A DNA stretch of 64,000 nt. Origin: an uncultured Acidimicrobiaceae bacterium (GTDB lineage: Bacteria; Actinomycetota; Acidimicrobiia; Acidimicrobiales; Ilumatobacteraceae). Each line of letters starts with the position of its first letter. Position 1 is the stretch's first letter. The stretch is taken from positions 1 to 64,000 of the forward strand of contig CAIXIJ010000092.1 of NCBI GenBank assembly GCA_903919455.1. The letters are read 5' to 3'. Shown here one piece after another: positions 33,287 to 44,873 of the stretch. The notes under the pieces are model-generated. The model was not told where the DNA came from, ran no database searches, and worked only from the letters and a program-made list of their open reading frames with translations. The position numbers were made by a program, and so were the translations under genes.

Positions 33287-34554
33287 TCGGCAGCGGGCGG
33301 CTCGGCGGCCGGGTCGGCGGCGGCCGGGGTCTCTGAAGGTGCCTCGGTCACTGGCTTCGGCTCGGCCTCCACCGGTGCCGCAGCGGCCTTCTTCTTCGGC
33401 GGCGGCACACCGACGGTGGGTGCCTTGTCGGCCCATTCCGGCCAACGCCGACGGCTGACGATGCTGAGCGTGCGCAGCAGCTTCATCGCCACTTCGTCTT
33501 CTTGGGCCGGGCGGCTGATGATGACGCCGTCGGCGATCATCCGGTTGATGACCTCTTCGCCCAGCTCCGTGCGCACGATGGTGAGCGTCCAGTCGTTGTC
33601 CTTGCCGATACCACCCGTGGCGATGTCGGAGTGCTCGGCGGCGAAGTCGGGGCAGCTCTTGCAGCCTTCCCGCGTCCACTTGTGGCACTCCTTCAGATCG
33701 ATTTCGTGGAACGAACCGTCGTTCATCCAGATCTGGAAGGCGCCCTTGATGTTCATCTTCACCATGTCCTGCTTCTTCAGGCCGTACTTGGCCTCGAAGA
33801 GTTCAGGGAAGATGGCGTCGTCGAAGGTCTTGCTGCAGAGCAGGCCGATGTTGAAGATGAACGGCTTGCTCACCTTGCCGGCCTTGCGATCCCACATGAT
33901 GGGGGGTGACGAGGTCTGGCAGCCCATGCCCACGAGGGCGAGGCGGTCGAGGCCCTGCTCCTTCGCCTCACGCAGGGCCAACGGGTTCGCGCAATAGGTG
34001 TAGCGGCTGCCAGCGGTGGCAAGGACCTCTTCCTTGTTGCGGGCGAGTACCGGCTTGGCCTTCCAGGCGTCGTCGTCTTCCACGCCGCTCACCATCGCCG
34101 CGTCGATGTAGTCGTTGTCCATCAGCCAGCTGAGCATGGCGGTGACGAAGCCGCCGTCCTGGCCCTTCTGATGCTGGGTGTCGTCGGCAGCGCGGGTGAG
34201 CAACAGTTGCCGCCAGATGCCGCCCATCTCGTCGGGCTCGCGCACTCGGCCGAACAGATGCATGTCGGCTGCGGGCTCCCACGCACGGAACCGCGGGCAG
34301 GCGCGGGTGCAGGTGGTGCAGCCGCCGCTTTCCCCGAAGCCGTGGGCGCAGTTGGTGAGACCCAGTTCCTCTTCGAGGTGGAACGGCTTGTACTTGCCTT
34401 CCTCGTGCTCGTAGCCGATCACGTCGTGCGGGCATGTGACCACGCACCCGGCGCAGCCGGTGCACAGGCCCGTGGTGATCACTTCGGCGTACAGCTCTTT
34501 CCACTGGGCAGTCCAGCGGCCGGCCTGAGCGGGGGTTTCGAGCACATCGGTCAT
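33283..34554 (-). CDS. FrhB-like F420 hydrogenase/dehydrogenase beta subunit family
   Basis: A 423-residue Fe-S flavoprotein. The N-terminus has a ferredoxin motif CTGCAGCVVTCP, further cysteines in CTTCTRACP, then FrhB domains with LVGMGCQTSSPP and GCKSCPDF. This family passes electrons between ferredoxin or other donors and coenzyme F420, which actinobacteria make. No hydrogenase subunits are nearby, so a stand-alone ferredoxin:F420 oxidoreductase role is inferred. The last 45 residues are an Ala/Pro/Glu-rich tail absent from archaeal FrhB. TAAGGT 7 nt upstream gives a leaderless start. Confidence 0.85.
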   Translation of the reverse strand: MTDVLETPAQAGRWTAQWKELYAEVITTGLCTGCAGCVVTCPHDVIGYEHEEGKYKPFHLEEELGLTNCAHGFGESGGCTTCTRACPRFRAWEPAADMHLFGRVREPDEMGGIWRQLLLTRAADDTQHQKGQDGGFVTAMLSWLMDNDYIDAAMVSGVEDDDAWKAKPVLARNKEEVLATAGSRYTYCANPLALREAKEQGLDRLALVGMGCQTSSPPIMWDRKAGKVSKPFIFNIGLLCSKTFDDAIFPELFEAKYGLKKQDMVKMNIKGAFQIWMNDGSFHEIDLKECHKWTREGCKSCPDFAAEHSDIATGGIGKDNDWTLTIVRTELGEEVINRMIADGVIISRPAQEDEVAMKLLRTLSIVSRRRWPEWADKAPTVGVPPPKKKAAAAPVEAEPKPVTEAPSETPAAADPAAEPPAAD

Positions 34555-34561
34555 AGTGCGC

Positions 34562-34567
34562 ACCTTA
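34562..34567 (-). promoter_or_regulatory. -10 box TAAGGT for the FrhB-like gene
   Basis: Read on the minus strand, TAAGGT ends exactly 7 nt before the ATG at 34554, with no ribosome binding site between. Confidence 0.5.
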
Positions 34568-34636
34568 GAACGCGAGACGCATGAAGCGATCACTGATGCG
34601 GACGCGGAAGGCAATTCACGAGACCGACCGCTAGCG

Positions 34637-34652
34637 GAAACATTCAGGAAAC
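34637..34652 (+). promoter_or_regulatory. Two GAAAC boxes 11 bp apart upstream of amt
   Basis: GAAAC at 34637-34641 and 34648-34652, separated by 6 nt, giving an 11-bp phase. GlnR, the actinobacterial nitrogen regulator, binds GAAAC and GTNAC half-sites with 6-nt spacers. The GTNAC half is not clear here. A weak TTGGTC follows at 34654-34659. Confidence 0.4.
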
Positions 34653-34707
34653 ATTGGTCGCCCAATCTCCGGCCGCCCCTACAACTGATTTGCGCCGGAG
34701 GTTCTCG

Positions 34708-36289
<1,582 letters not shown>

Positions 36290-36294
36290 GCCGC

Positions 36295-38655
36295 GTGAGG
36301 TCGGTCGACGCCGCAACCATCAAGCGCGTCCGCGCGCAACTGGTCGGCGACCCCGACCTGGCCGGGCGCAGCCTGGCCCGGCGACTGTCGCAGCAGGCCG
36401 ACTCGTGGTTCGAAAGCCTCGGAGCCGACCTGCCTGATGGCTGGACGCTCATGGCCACGGGTGGTTACGCCCGCGGCGTGTTGGCGCCTGGCAGCGACAT
36501 CGATGTGGTGTTGCTGCACCCACCGAAGGTGCCCGACGCCCGCATCCGTGAGGTGGCCGAGCACCTCTGGTACCCGTTGTGGGATGCAGGTCTGAAAGTC
36601 AGTCCCGCTGCACACACGCAGAAGACATTGCTGGCGCTGGCGGCCGACGAGTTGGACACCGCCACCTCGATCCTGTCGGTGCGTTGCCTCTCGGGATCTG
36701 CAACCGCGGTTGCCGAACTGAATGCAGCGGCGTTGGAGCAGTGGCGCAAGAAGCCGTTCGTGTGGCTGCAGCGCTTACTCGACACCAGCCAACAGCGGTG
36801 GACCAAGCACGGCGCGGTGGCCTCGCTGCTGGAGCCGGACCTGAAGGATGGTCGCGGCGGTCTTCGCGATCACGACATGATCCGTTGGGCGCTGCGGGTA
36901 GATCGTGCCGACGTGGCAGCGGCGCTCGAGCATCCGGTCGATGATCTCGTCGGGCCTGCGGAGTTGCTGTTGGCAGCCCGATGCGAATTGCATCGAGTGA
37001 CGGGCCGGGCCGTGAACACCCTGCTGCTCCAGGACCAGGATCGCGTGGCTGAAGCAATGGGTTTCGCCGACGCCGACGCATTGATGCGGAACCTCGCGGG
37101 GGCGGCTCATGCCATCGAATGGGCGACGGATCGTTTCTGGAACCGCGTGGCTTCGCTCATTCGCAGCGGAGGACGTTCCTCCAAAGCCGCCAAGACTGTG
37201 CCGTTGGCGGCGGGTGTGGTGTCGATCGAGGATGAGGCACACATCACCGCCGACGCCGACGTGGACGAGCAGTCCTTCGTGTTCCGGTTCGCTGCGGCTG
37301 CAGCGCATGCAGGCCTCCCGATGTCGGGTCGTTCGCTCCAGATGATGGCCAGTCGGGGCACGCCTCCCGGGGAGGCATGGACGGAGCGCACCCGTCGATC
37401 GTTCGTGAGCCTGTTGGGTTCGGGCGAGTGGCTGGTTCCCACGGTGGAAGCGCTCGAGCGCTATGGCCTGTTCAGCCGTTTCCTGCCGGAGTGGCGCGCC
37501 GTGCGCAGCCTTCCGCAGCGCAATGCGTTCCACACCTACACCGTGGACCACCATCTGTTGCGGACCATCGCGAATGCCAACGAACACGTACGCGACGTGG
37601 CGCGGCCCGACCTGTTGCTCGTCGGTGCGCTGATGCACGACCTTGGTAAGGGTTACCCGGGCGACCACACCGATGCCGGTGTGGAGTTGGTGGACACCGT
37701 GATGACCCGCATGGGATTCGACGAGGTGGACAGTGCGGTAATCGCCGACATGGTGCGGTTCCATCTGCTGTTGCCCGAGACGGCCACTCGTCGCGATCTC
37801 TCCGACCCCCGGACCGCTTCGAACGTGGCCGAGGCTGTTGGCAGTGTCACCACGTTGGAGTTGCTGCAGGCGCTCACGGAGGCCGACAGCCGCGCCACCG
37901 GCCCGGCGGCCTGGAGCAGTTGGAAGCGCTCGTTGATCGATCAACTGGTAAAGGCCACCTCGGAGGTCATCCGCCACGGGCCTGCTGCGGCGGTACCGCC
38001 CGCGGTATCGGTGGATCTCGCTCGTCTGGCGCAACTGGTGGTCGACGACGGACAACTGCATGTGGAGCACGTTCGGTCGGGTGATGTGGACCTGCTGCGC
38101 ATCGCCAGCCTCGACCGTGCGGGTCTCTTCGCGCTCATCGCTGGCGTGCTGGCCCTGCATGGCCTCGACGTGGTGGGCGCTGCTGCTGTTACGGGTGCCG
38201 ATGAGGTGGCAGTCGACGAGTTCCGCATCGCAACGGCGTTCGGGGTGGAGCCGCAATGGAAGAAGGTCGAGCACGACCTGCGCGCTGCGCTGTCGGGCGA
38301 CCTCGACATCGAGGCGCGCTTGGAGCAGCGTCTGCTGCAGCAGTCGCGCCGTCGGCGGGCCATGTCGGCGGCACCGCCGCGACTGGAAGTGCTCGTCAGT
38401 AACGACGCCAGTGATTCCACCACCGTGGTCGAAGTGCGCGCTCCCGACGAGCCGATCGTCCTGTACCGCGTGGCCCGTGCGCTCAGCAGGTCGGGGCTCG
38501 ACATCCGCTCGGCCGTGGTTGCCACTCTCGGACATGAGGTGGTCGATGTGTTCTACGTGCTGCGGCCGGGCCCGGACGCGAAATCGCCCTCCGGCAAGGT
38601 GCCGGAGGGCGAATTCGATGAGATCAGGTCAGCGGTGAGGCTGGCCCTGGGCTGA
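36295..38655 (+). CDS. glnD: PII uridylyl/adenylyltransferase GlnD
   Basis: A 786-residue bifunctional PII-modifying enzyme. The nucleotidyltransferase domain has GGYARGVLAPGSDIDVV (Gly56-Gly57, Asp68, Asp70) and LKDGRGGLRDHDMIRW. The HD domain runs from about 405 with HTYTVDHHLL and GALMHDLGKG (His448-Asp449), so it is intact. Two ACT domains follow (about 597-665 and 708-785). It senses glutamine and modifies GlnK and probably GlnB. GTG start, 5 bp after glnK. Confidence 0.95.
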   Translation: MRSVDAATIKRVRAQLVGDPDLAGRSLARRLSQQADSWFESLGADLPDGWTLMATGGYARGVLAPGSDIDVVLLHPPKVPDARIREVAEHLWYPLWDAGLKVSPAAHTQKTLLALAADELDTATSILSVRCLSGSATAVAELNAAALEQWRKKPFVWLQRLLDTSQQRWTKHGAVASLLEPDLKDGRGGLRDHDMIRWALRVDRADVAAALEHPVDDLVGPAELLLAARCELHRVTGRAVNTLLLQDQDRVAEAMGFADADALMRNLAGAAHAIEWATDRFWNRVASLIRSGGRSSKAAKTVPLAAGVVSIEDEAHITADADVDEQSFVFRFAAAAAHAGLPMSGRSLQMMASRGTPPGEAWTERTRRSFVSLLGSGEWLVPTVEALERYGLFSRFLPEWRAVRSLPQRNAFHTYTVDHHLLRTIANANEHVRDVARPDLLLVGALMHDLGKGYPGDHTDAGVELVDTVMTRMGFDEVDSAVIADMVRFHLLLPETATRRDLSDPRTASNVAEAVGSVTTLELLQALTEADSRATGPAAWSSWKRSLIDQLVKATSEVIRHGPAAAVPPAVSVDLARLAQLVVDDGQLHVEHVRSGDVDLLRIASLDRAGLFALIAGVLALHGLDVVGAAAVTGADEVAVDEFRIATAFGVEPQWKKVEHDLRAALSGDLDIEARLEQRLLQQSRRRRAMSAAPPRLEVLVSNDASDSTTVVEVRAPDEPIVLYRVARALSRSGLDIRSAVVATLGHEVVDVFYVLRPGPDAKSPSGKVPEGEFDEIRSAVRLALG
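38584..38612 (+). other. Strong hairpin inside the 3' end of glnD
   Basis: TCGCCCTCCGGC at 38584-38595 pairs perfectly with 38601-38612 around a 5-nt loop, within codons for SPSGKVPEGE. It lies 43 bp before the glnD stop and in the path of transcription from the convergent glnB operon. Confidence 0.6.
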
Positions 38656-38672
38656 GTCGGGAAGGGCCCGAC
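38656..38672. terminator. Small hairpin between convergent glnD and glnB
   Basis: GTCGGG at 38656-38661 pairs with CCCGAC at 38667-38672. It starts immediately after the glnD stop and ends 8 bp before the glnB stop. A modest bidirectional terminator is likely, but there is no T-tract. Confidence 0.45.
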
Positions 38673-38680
38673 ACGATCGA

Positions 38681-40846
<2,166 letters not shown>

Positions 40847-43537
40847 TCAGGGGCGGCGCAGCGAGCGGCGAGGGCGGCCACCCTTTGCCAGCGCCGTCCG
40901 TACGCGCTCCATCGCCGCATCGTCCAACTTGCGACCGACCCGATCGGTTACTGCGAAACGGTCGGCGATCATGCCATCGACGGTGACGATGCGAGCGCTG
41001 TGCACGACCACTTCGGCCGCTGCGAACGCCGCGGTGACGGCCTGCAGCGCCCCGGGCGCATCTGGACCGCCCACCTTCACTGCGGTGTGCCACGGCAGCG
41101 AATCGTTGTCGAGCTCCAAGGTGAGGCTCGGCATGGCGGTGAGCGCCCGGCGACCGATGAGCGATGCTTCGAACGCGAGAGCGAGTTCCTTCGCTGGCGG
41201 GCGTTGTGATGCGCGCACCACAAAGCTGTCCAGCACAGCGCCATCGGGCCAGGTGGCAATCGATGCATCCGTGATGTTCAGTCCGAACTCGTTGAACACG
41301 GTGGTGAGGTGAGCCAGGAGCGCCTCTGCGTCGCGGCACGCCACGTCGATGGTCCACTCGTCGCCGCCGGGGCCGGCCGCAACGGCGACGCGAACACTGC
41401 CCTTGCGCGGCAAGGGTTCGATCAGGCGAGCGTGGCGGGCGAGTTCTTCCGGCTCGTGTGAGAGCAGGTAGCTGTTTCCTGCGAAGCGCAGCCGTTCGAT
41501 CGGCGCCGGGTCGTAAAGGAGGTGTTCGGCCGCAGTTCGCCGGGCTGCAGCGAGGTTGTTCGCTTCGTTGCCGGTGAACTCGGGGTGGTCGAGCGCCGCA
41601 GTCACTAAGCGCAACCGCTCGTCGAGCGCTTCGCGCTGCCACCTCGGCAGCGGCCCGAGCGCCAGCGCCAGTTCGTACGCGTCGCGAGCGTGCGCGGGGC
41701 TGGCCAGGTGCGTGGCCAACTGCAGCAGTTCGCGCTCCTGGAACTCTTCGGGGCGGCCGGCTCCAGCGCGCAGAAGATGCGCGTCGGAGATGATCGAGGT
41801 GATTCGCATCACCTCGTCGTCGGGCACCAGGCGCTGTGTGAGTCGTAGCGCGCAACTCGCTTCGTCGTCGGCGTCGGAGCACACATCGGCCACCATGCCG
41901 GCGAGGATGAGATCGTCGCTGGGCAGCCCCAGTTCGGGTGCCAGGGCATCGAGTCGTTCCACCACTTGGAAACGAAGCGCTCCCATGGGATCGAGGTCAC
42001 CGAGGTCGGCGCGACGGTGTTCCATCGCTTCTGCCACTTCGGGCAGAGCGCGTTCCAGCACGCCCGACACGTCGAGGAACCGCCACGAGCGTGGTTCGCC
42101 GGTGCGGAGTAGGCGAACCAGCGATGCGGTGTCGCTGGTGTCCCAGTCGAGGGCGACGGCGCGTGTGCGTCCGAACCAGTCCAGCAGGCCATCGGAGGGG
42201 CGGGCGGTGGCAGTGAGGCTGGCCGTGCGTAACGCCAGCGGCACCGTCAGAGCAGACGACGGGTTTCCGTTCAGGTTGATTTCACCCGCCGCTGCGCTGA
42301 GCCAACCCTCCTCGGGTTCGTCGGTACTGCCCGGTGTCGTGGTGGCCGCCGTCGTCGGCGCGCCCGTGCCAAGTCGCCACCGCAGCAGCGGAGGAGTGAT
42401 GACGGTGGTGACCAGCACCACCAAGATGAGCCCCCCGTACTGGTCGGCATCGAGCACGCCACTGCTGAGGCCGATGGACGCGAAGATGAGGCCCACTTCG
42501 CCACGAGGGATCATGCCGAGTCCCACGAGGAGGCGATCCACTCGTGTGCCCACCGTGCCGGCCGCGGACACCAGCTTGCCGATCACCGACACCACGCACA
42601 ATGCCGCTGCCAGACCGAGAACCGACGGTTTGAACATGGCACCGAGATCGGTGTTGATGCCGATCTGTGCGAAGAACACCGGAATGAGGATGTTTCCGAC
42701 CGAACCCAGATCACGTGCGATGCGGTCGTGGTGGCTGCTGCGCCCTAGGCCCAGGCCGGCCATGAAGGCCCCGATGATGAAGGCGAGCTTCGCAGCGTCG
42801 GCGAGTTCGGCGAATGCAATGGTCACGCCCAAGGCGGCCACGGTGACGGTGGCGGGCGACATGGCCTTGCGATGAATTCCGTCGAGCAGTTTCGGTACCC
42901 CGAAGATGCCTGCCAGGCCGGTGACCGCCAGGAACAGAACTGCGAGCCCGAGCGTGGACAGCACGGTGCCCACTCCCACTGATCCGCCGGTGACCACTTT
43001 CACGACCACCGTGAGAATGATCAGACCGAGCACGTCGTCGGCCACGGCAGCGCCGAGCACGATGCGCGCTTCGGTGGTGGCGAGTGCTCGAAGATCGCCG
43101 AACACTCGGGCCGTGATGCCGACGCTCGTGGCGGTGAGCGCGGCGCCGAGGAAGATGGCGGTGTTGGTGGACTCGCCGAATGCCAGGCCCACCGCTGTGC
43201 CAGCAGCGAACGGCGCCACGACACCGATGACGGCAACGAGCAGCGACGATTTTCCCACCTTGCCGAGTTCGGCGAGGTCCATCTCCATGCCCACCTGCAG
43301 CAGCAAGAGCAGCACACCGATCTCTGCCAGCAGGCTCAGTGAGATCCCGCGTTCCCCGGTGACCTGGACCAGGCCCAGCACCGAGGGGCCGATCAGTACG
43401 CCGGCGAGGATCTCGCCGAGGACCGCAGGAACCCGAAGCCGTTCGGCCAATTCGGCCATGGCTTTGGCCGCGACGATGACAATGAGCAGGTCGAGGAGAA
43501 GGCGGGCCAGGTCCACCCCGGCGTCAATGGCGATCAT
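40847..43537 (-). CDS. Cation/proton antiporter fused to GlnD-like pseudo-HD and two ACT domains
   Basis: An 896-residue protein. Residues 1-390 are a CPA2-type Na+/H+ or K+/H+ exchanger with about 12 membrane segments, TSVGITARVFGDL and the Asp-Asp pair 167-168 (AVADDVLG). After a Thr-rich linker (391-410), residues 470-660 resemble the HD region of GlnD: GVLERALPE matches LFSRFLPEW, DLILAGMVADV matches the GALMHDLG region, but the metal-binding His/Asp are gone. ACT-like domains lie at about 714-775 and 815-885 (GGPDAPGALQAVTAAF, DRVGRKLDD). So the cytosolic half looks like a sensory GlnD remnant without catalysis. Eight bp after the winged-helix gene. Confidence 0.85.
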   Translation of the reverse strand: MIAIDAGVDLARLLLDLLIVIVAAKAMAELAERLRVPAVLGEILAGVLIGPSVLGLVQVTGERGISLSLLAEIGVLLLLLQVGMEMDLAELGKVGKSSLLVAVIGVVAPFAAGTAVGLAFGESTNTAIFLGAALTATSVGITARVFGDLRALATTEARIVLGAAVADDVLGLIILTVVVKVVTGGSVGVGTVLSTLGLAVLFLAVTGLAGIFGVPKLLDGIHRKAMSPATVTVAALGVTIAFAELADAAKLAFIIGAFMAGLGLGRSSHHDRIARDLGSVGNILIPVFFAQIGINTDLGAMFKPSVLGLAAALCVVSVIGKLVSAAGTVGTRVDRLLVGLGMIPRGEVGLIFASIGLSSGVLDADQYGGLILVVLVTTVITPPLLRWRLGTGAPTTAATTTPGSTDEPEEGWLSAAAGEINLNGNPSSALTVPLALRTASLTATARPSDGLLDWFGRTRAVALDWDTSDTASLVRLLRTGEPRSWRFLDVSGVLERALPEVAEAMEHRRADLGDLDPMGALRFQVVERLDALAPELGLPSDDLILAGMVADVCSDADDEASCALRLTQRLVPDDEVMRITSIISDAHLLRAGAGRPEEFQERELLQLATHLASPAHARDAYELALALGPLPRWQREALDERLRLVTAALDHPEFTGNEANNLAAARRTAAEHLLYDPAPIERLRFAGNSYLLSHEPEELARHARLIEPLPRKGSVRVAVAAGPGGDEWTIDVACRDAEALLAHLTTVFNEFGLNITDASIATWPDGAVLDSFVVRASQRPPAKELALAFEASLIGRRALTAMPSLTLELDNDSLPWHTAVKVGGPDAPGALQAVTAAFAAAEVVVHSARIVTVDGMIADRFAVTDRVGRKLDDAAMERVRTALAKGGRPRRSLRRP

Positions 43538-43545
43538 CGGATTGA

Positions 43546-43845
43546 TCAGTCTTCGAACTGCGCGAGCAGTTCCTCGGCGGTGACCACGGCGTGTTCGGCA
43601 ATCATCCAGCCACGGCTGCGCACGGTGACGATCGAATCGGGGCCGAGCAGGCGACGCACGCCTACCAGCACACTGTCGCAGCGGCGCTCGCTCAGCTCTG
43701 CCAATCCGGCGGCACGCGCGAGCTCTCGCCTGCCCACCACGCGTCGTCGGTTGGCCACGAGCACGGCCAGCACAGCCCGCTCCTGTCGGCCCTGATGCGT
43801 GAGGGGTTGTGCATCACGACTCGGAGCAGGAGCGGGGCTGGCCAT
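43546..43845 (-). CDS. Stand-alone winged-helix DNA-binding protein (OmpR/PhoB type)
   Basis: A 99-residue protein consisting of little more than a Trans_Reg_C winged helix (about 20-88): RRRVVGRRELARAAG, a recognition helix around CDSVLVGVRRLLG, and the wing IVTVRSRGWMI. There is no receiver domain, so it is not a classical response regulator. I use the ATG at 43845 because TACGTT ends 7 nt upstream; the ATG at 43878 lies upstream of that box. It begins the operon with the antiporter fusion, possibly as its regulator. Confidence 0.8.
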   Translation of the reverse strand: MASPAPAPSRDAQPLTHQGRQERAVLAVLVANRRRVVGRRELARAAGLAELSERRCDSVLVGVRRLLGPDSIVTVRSRGWMIAEHAVVTAEELLAQFED

Positions 43846-43852
43846 GAACCCG

Positions 43853-43858
43853 AACGTA
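43853..43858 (-). promoter_or_regulatory. -10 box TACGTT for the winged-helix/antiporter operon
   Basis: Read on the minus strand, TACGTT ends 7 nt before the ATG at 43845, implying a leaderless operon mRNA. Confidence 0.5.
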
Positions 43859-43935
43859 GATCGGTGATGTTGCGCCACTGTTCGCCGAGTGTGAACGGCG
43901 TGTGAACCAGCCCACTGAGGGTCGACTCCGCGGCG

Positions 43936-44754
43936 TCAGGCGTCGTCGGGTCGGCGGCGCAGGTACACGAACCAGTACACCAGTCCCACCAGCACGGCGC
44001 CGCCGAGTGCATTGCCGATGGTGACCGGCAGCAGGTTGTGCACCAGGAACGTGTCCCACGCAACGTGCGGGTAGTCGGCGGTGGCGCCGTGGAACAGTGC
44101 AACCGGGAAGAAGTACATGTTCGCCACGCTGTGCTCGAAGCCGGCGGCCACGAATGCGGCGACGGGTGGCACGATGACAGCGATCTTGTCGATCAGTGTG
44201 TGCGCCGACATCGTCATCCATACCGCCAGACACACCAGCACGTTGGCCAGCACACCGCTTACGATGGCCTCGCCGAAATGCACGCTGCCCTTGGTCTCGG
44301 CGATGGTCAGTGCCCGATCTCCGATGGAGTTTGCTCCAGTGCCCATGCGGCCCGACATCGCCACGAGTGCCGCCACGCCGACCGCGCCGACGAAGTTCGA
44401 CACATACACCACACCCCAGTTCCGCAGCAGCTGCCGTGCGGTCACCTTCCGACTGGCGTAGGCCATCACGATGAGCGTGTTGCCCGTGAACAGTTCGGCA
44501 CCGCTCACCACCACCAGGATGAGGCCCAGCGAGAACACCACGCCGCCGAGCAGTTTCGCGATGCCTGGGGTGATGCCGGTGTCGGCGGTGACCACCGTGG
44601 CGAACATGGCGCCGAGGCCGATGAAGGCGCCGGCCAACACACCGAGCGGCACGAGGCGGCGGAGGGGGAGCGAGGCCTTGTTGACGCCGACCTGCTCGGC
44701 CTTCAGGGCCATCTCGGAGGGCAGCAGTGCGTCGAAGTGGAGTTCACTTGCCAT
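43936..44754 (-). CDS. Formate/nitrite channel family protein (FocA/NirC)
   Basis: A 272-residue FNT channel with six membrane segments. VVSGAELFTGNTLIV and AFVAAGFEHSVANMYF are family signatures, the latter with the conserved pore His. It moves small monovalent acids such as formate, nitrite or hydrosulfide; nitrite is attractive given the nitrogen genes beside it, but this is inference. The start at 44754 gives the usual cytosolic helix; a longer frame adds 31 residues of poor composition. Confidence 0.9.
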   Translation of the reverse strand: MASELHFDALLPSEMALKAEQVGVNKASLPLRRLVPLGVLAGAFIGLGAMFATVVTADTGITPGIAKLLGGVVFSLGLILVVVSGAELFTGNTLIVMAYASRKVTARQLLRNWGVVYVSNFVGAVGVAALVAMSGRMGTGANSIGDRALTIAETKGSVHFGEAIVSGVLANVLVCLAVWMTMSAHTLIDKIAVIVPPVAAFVAAGFEHSVANMYFFPVALFHGATADYPHVAWDTFLVHNLLPVTIGNALGGAVLVGLVYWFVYLRRRPDDA

Positions 44755-44833
44755 GAGGCCAGTGTGTGCCGGGCCGCAGGTCGTGACCAGGGCCTTGTGG
44801 CTGTGACGGAATTCGTGTGTCGCTCGTCTGGCG

Positions 44834-44859
44834 CAGTATTGACCCACGGGTCAATACTG
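44834..44859. promoter_or_regulatory. 26-bp perfect palindrome before the acyl-CoA dehydrogenase
   Basis: Arm CAGTATTGACCC (44834-44845), centre AC, and the exact inverse (44848-44859). It ends where the ribosome binding site begins, so a bound repressor would block transcription. TTGACC-type palindromes are often TetR-family operators near fatty-acid genes (established for the class; the regulator here is unknown). Confidence 0.7.
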
Positions 44860-44873
44860 GAGGAATGCAACTG

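Noticed and set aside
43846-43878. Longer start for the winged-helix protein at 43878
   Set aside because: The extra 11 residues lie over a TACGTT box that is correctly placed for the ATG at 43845.
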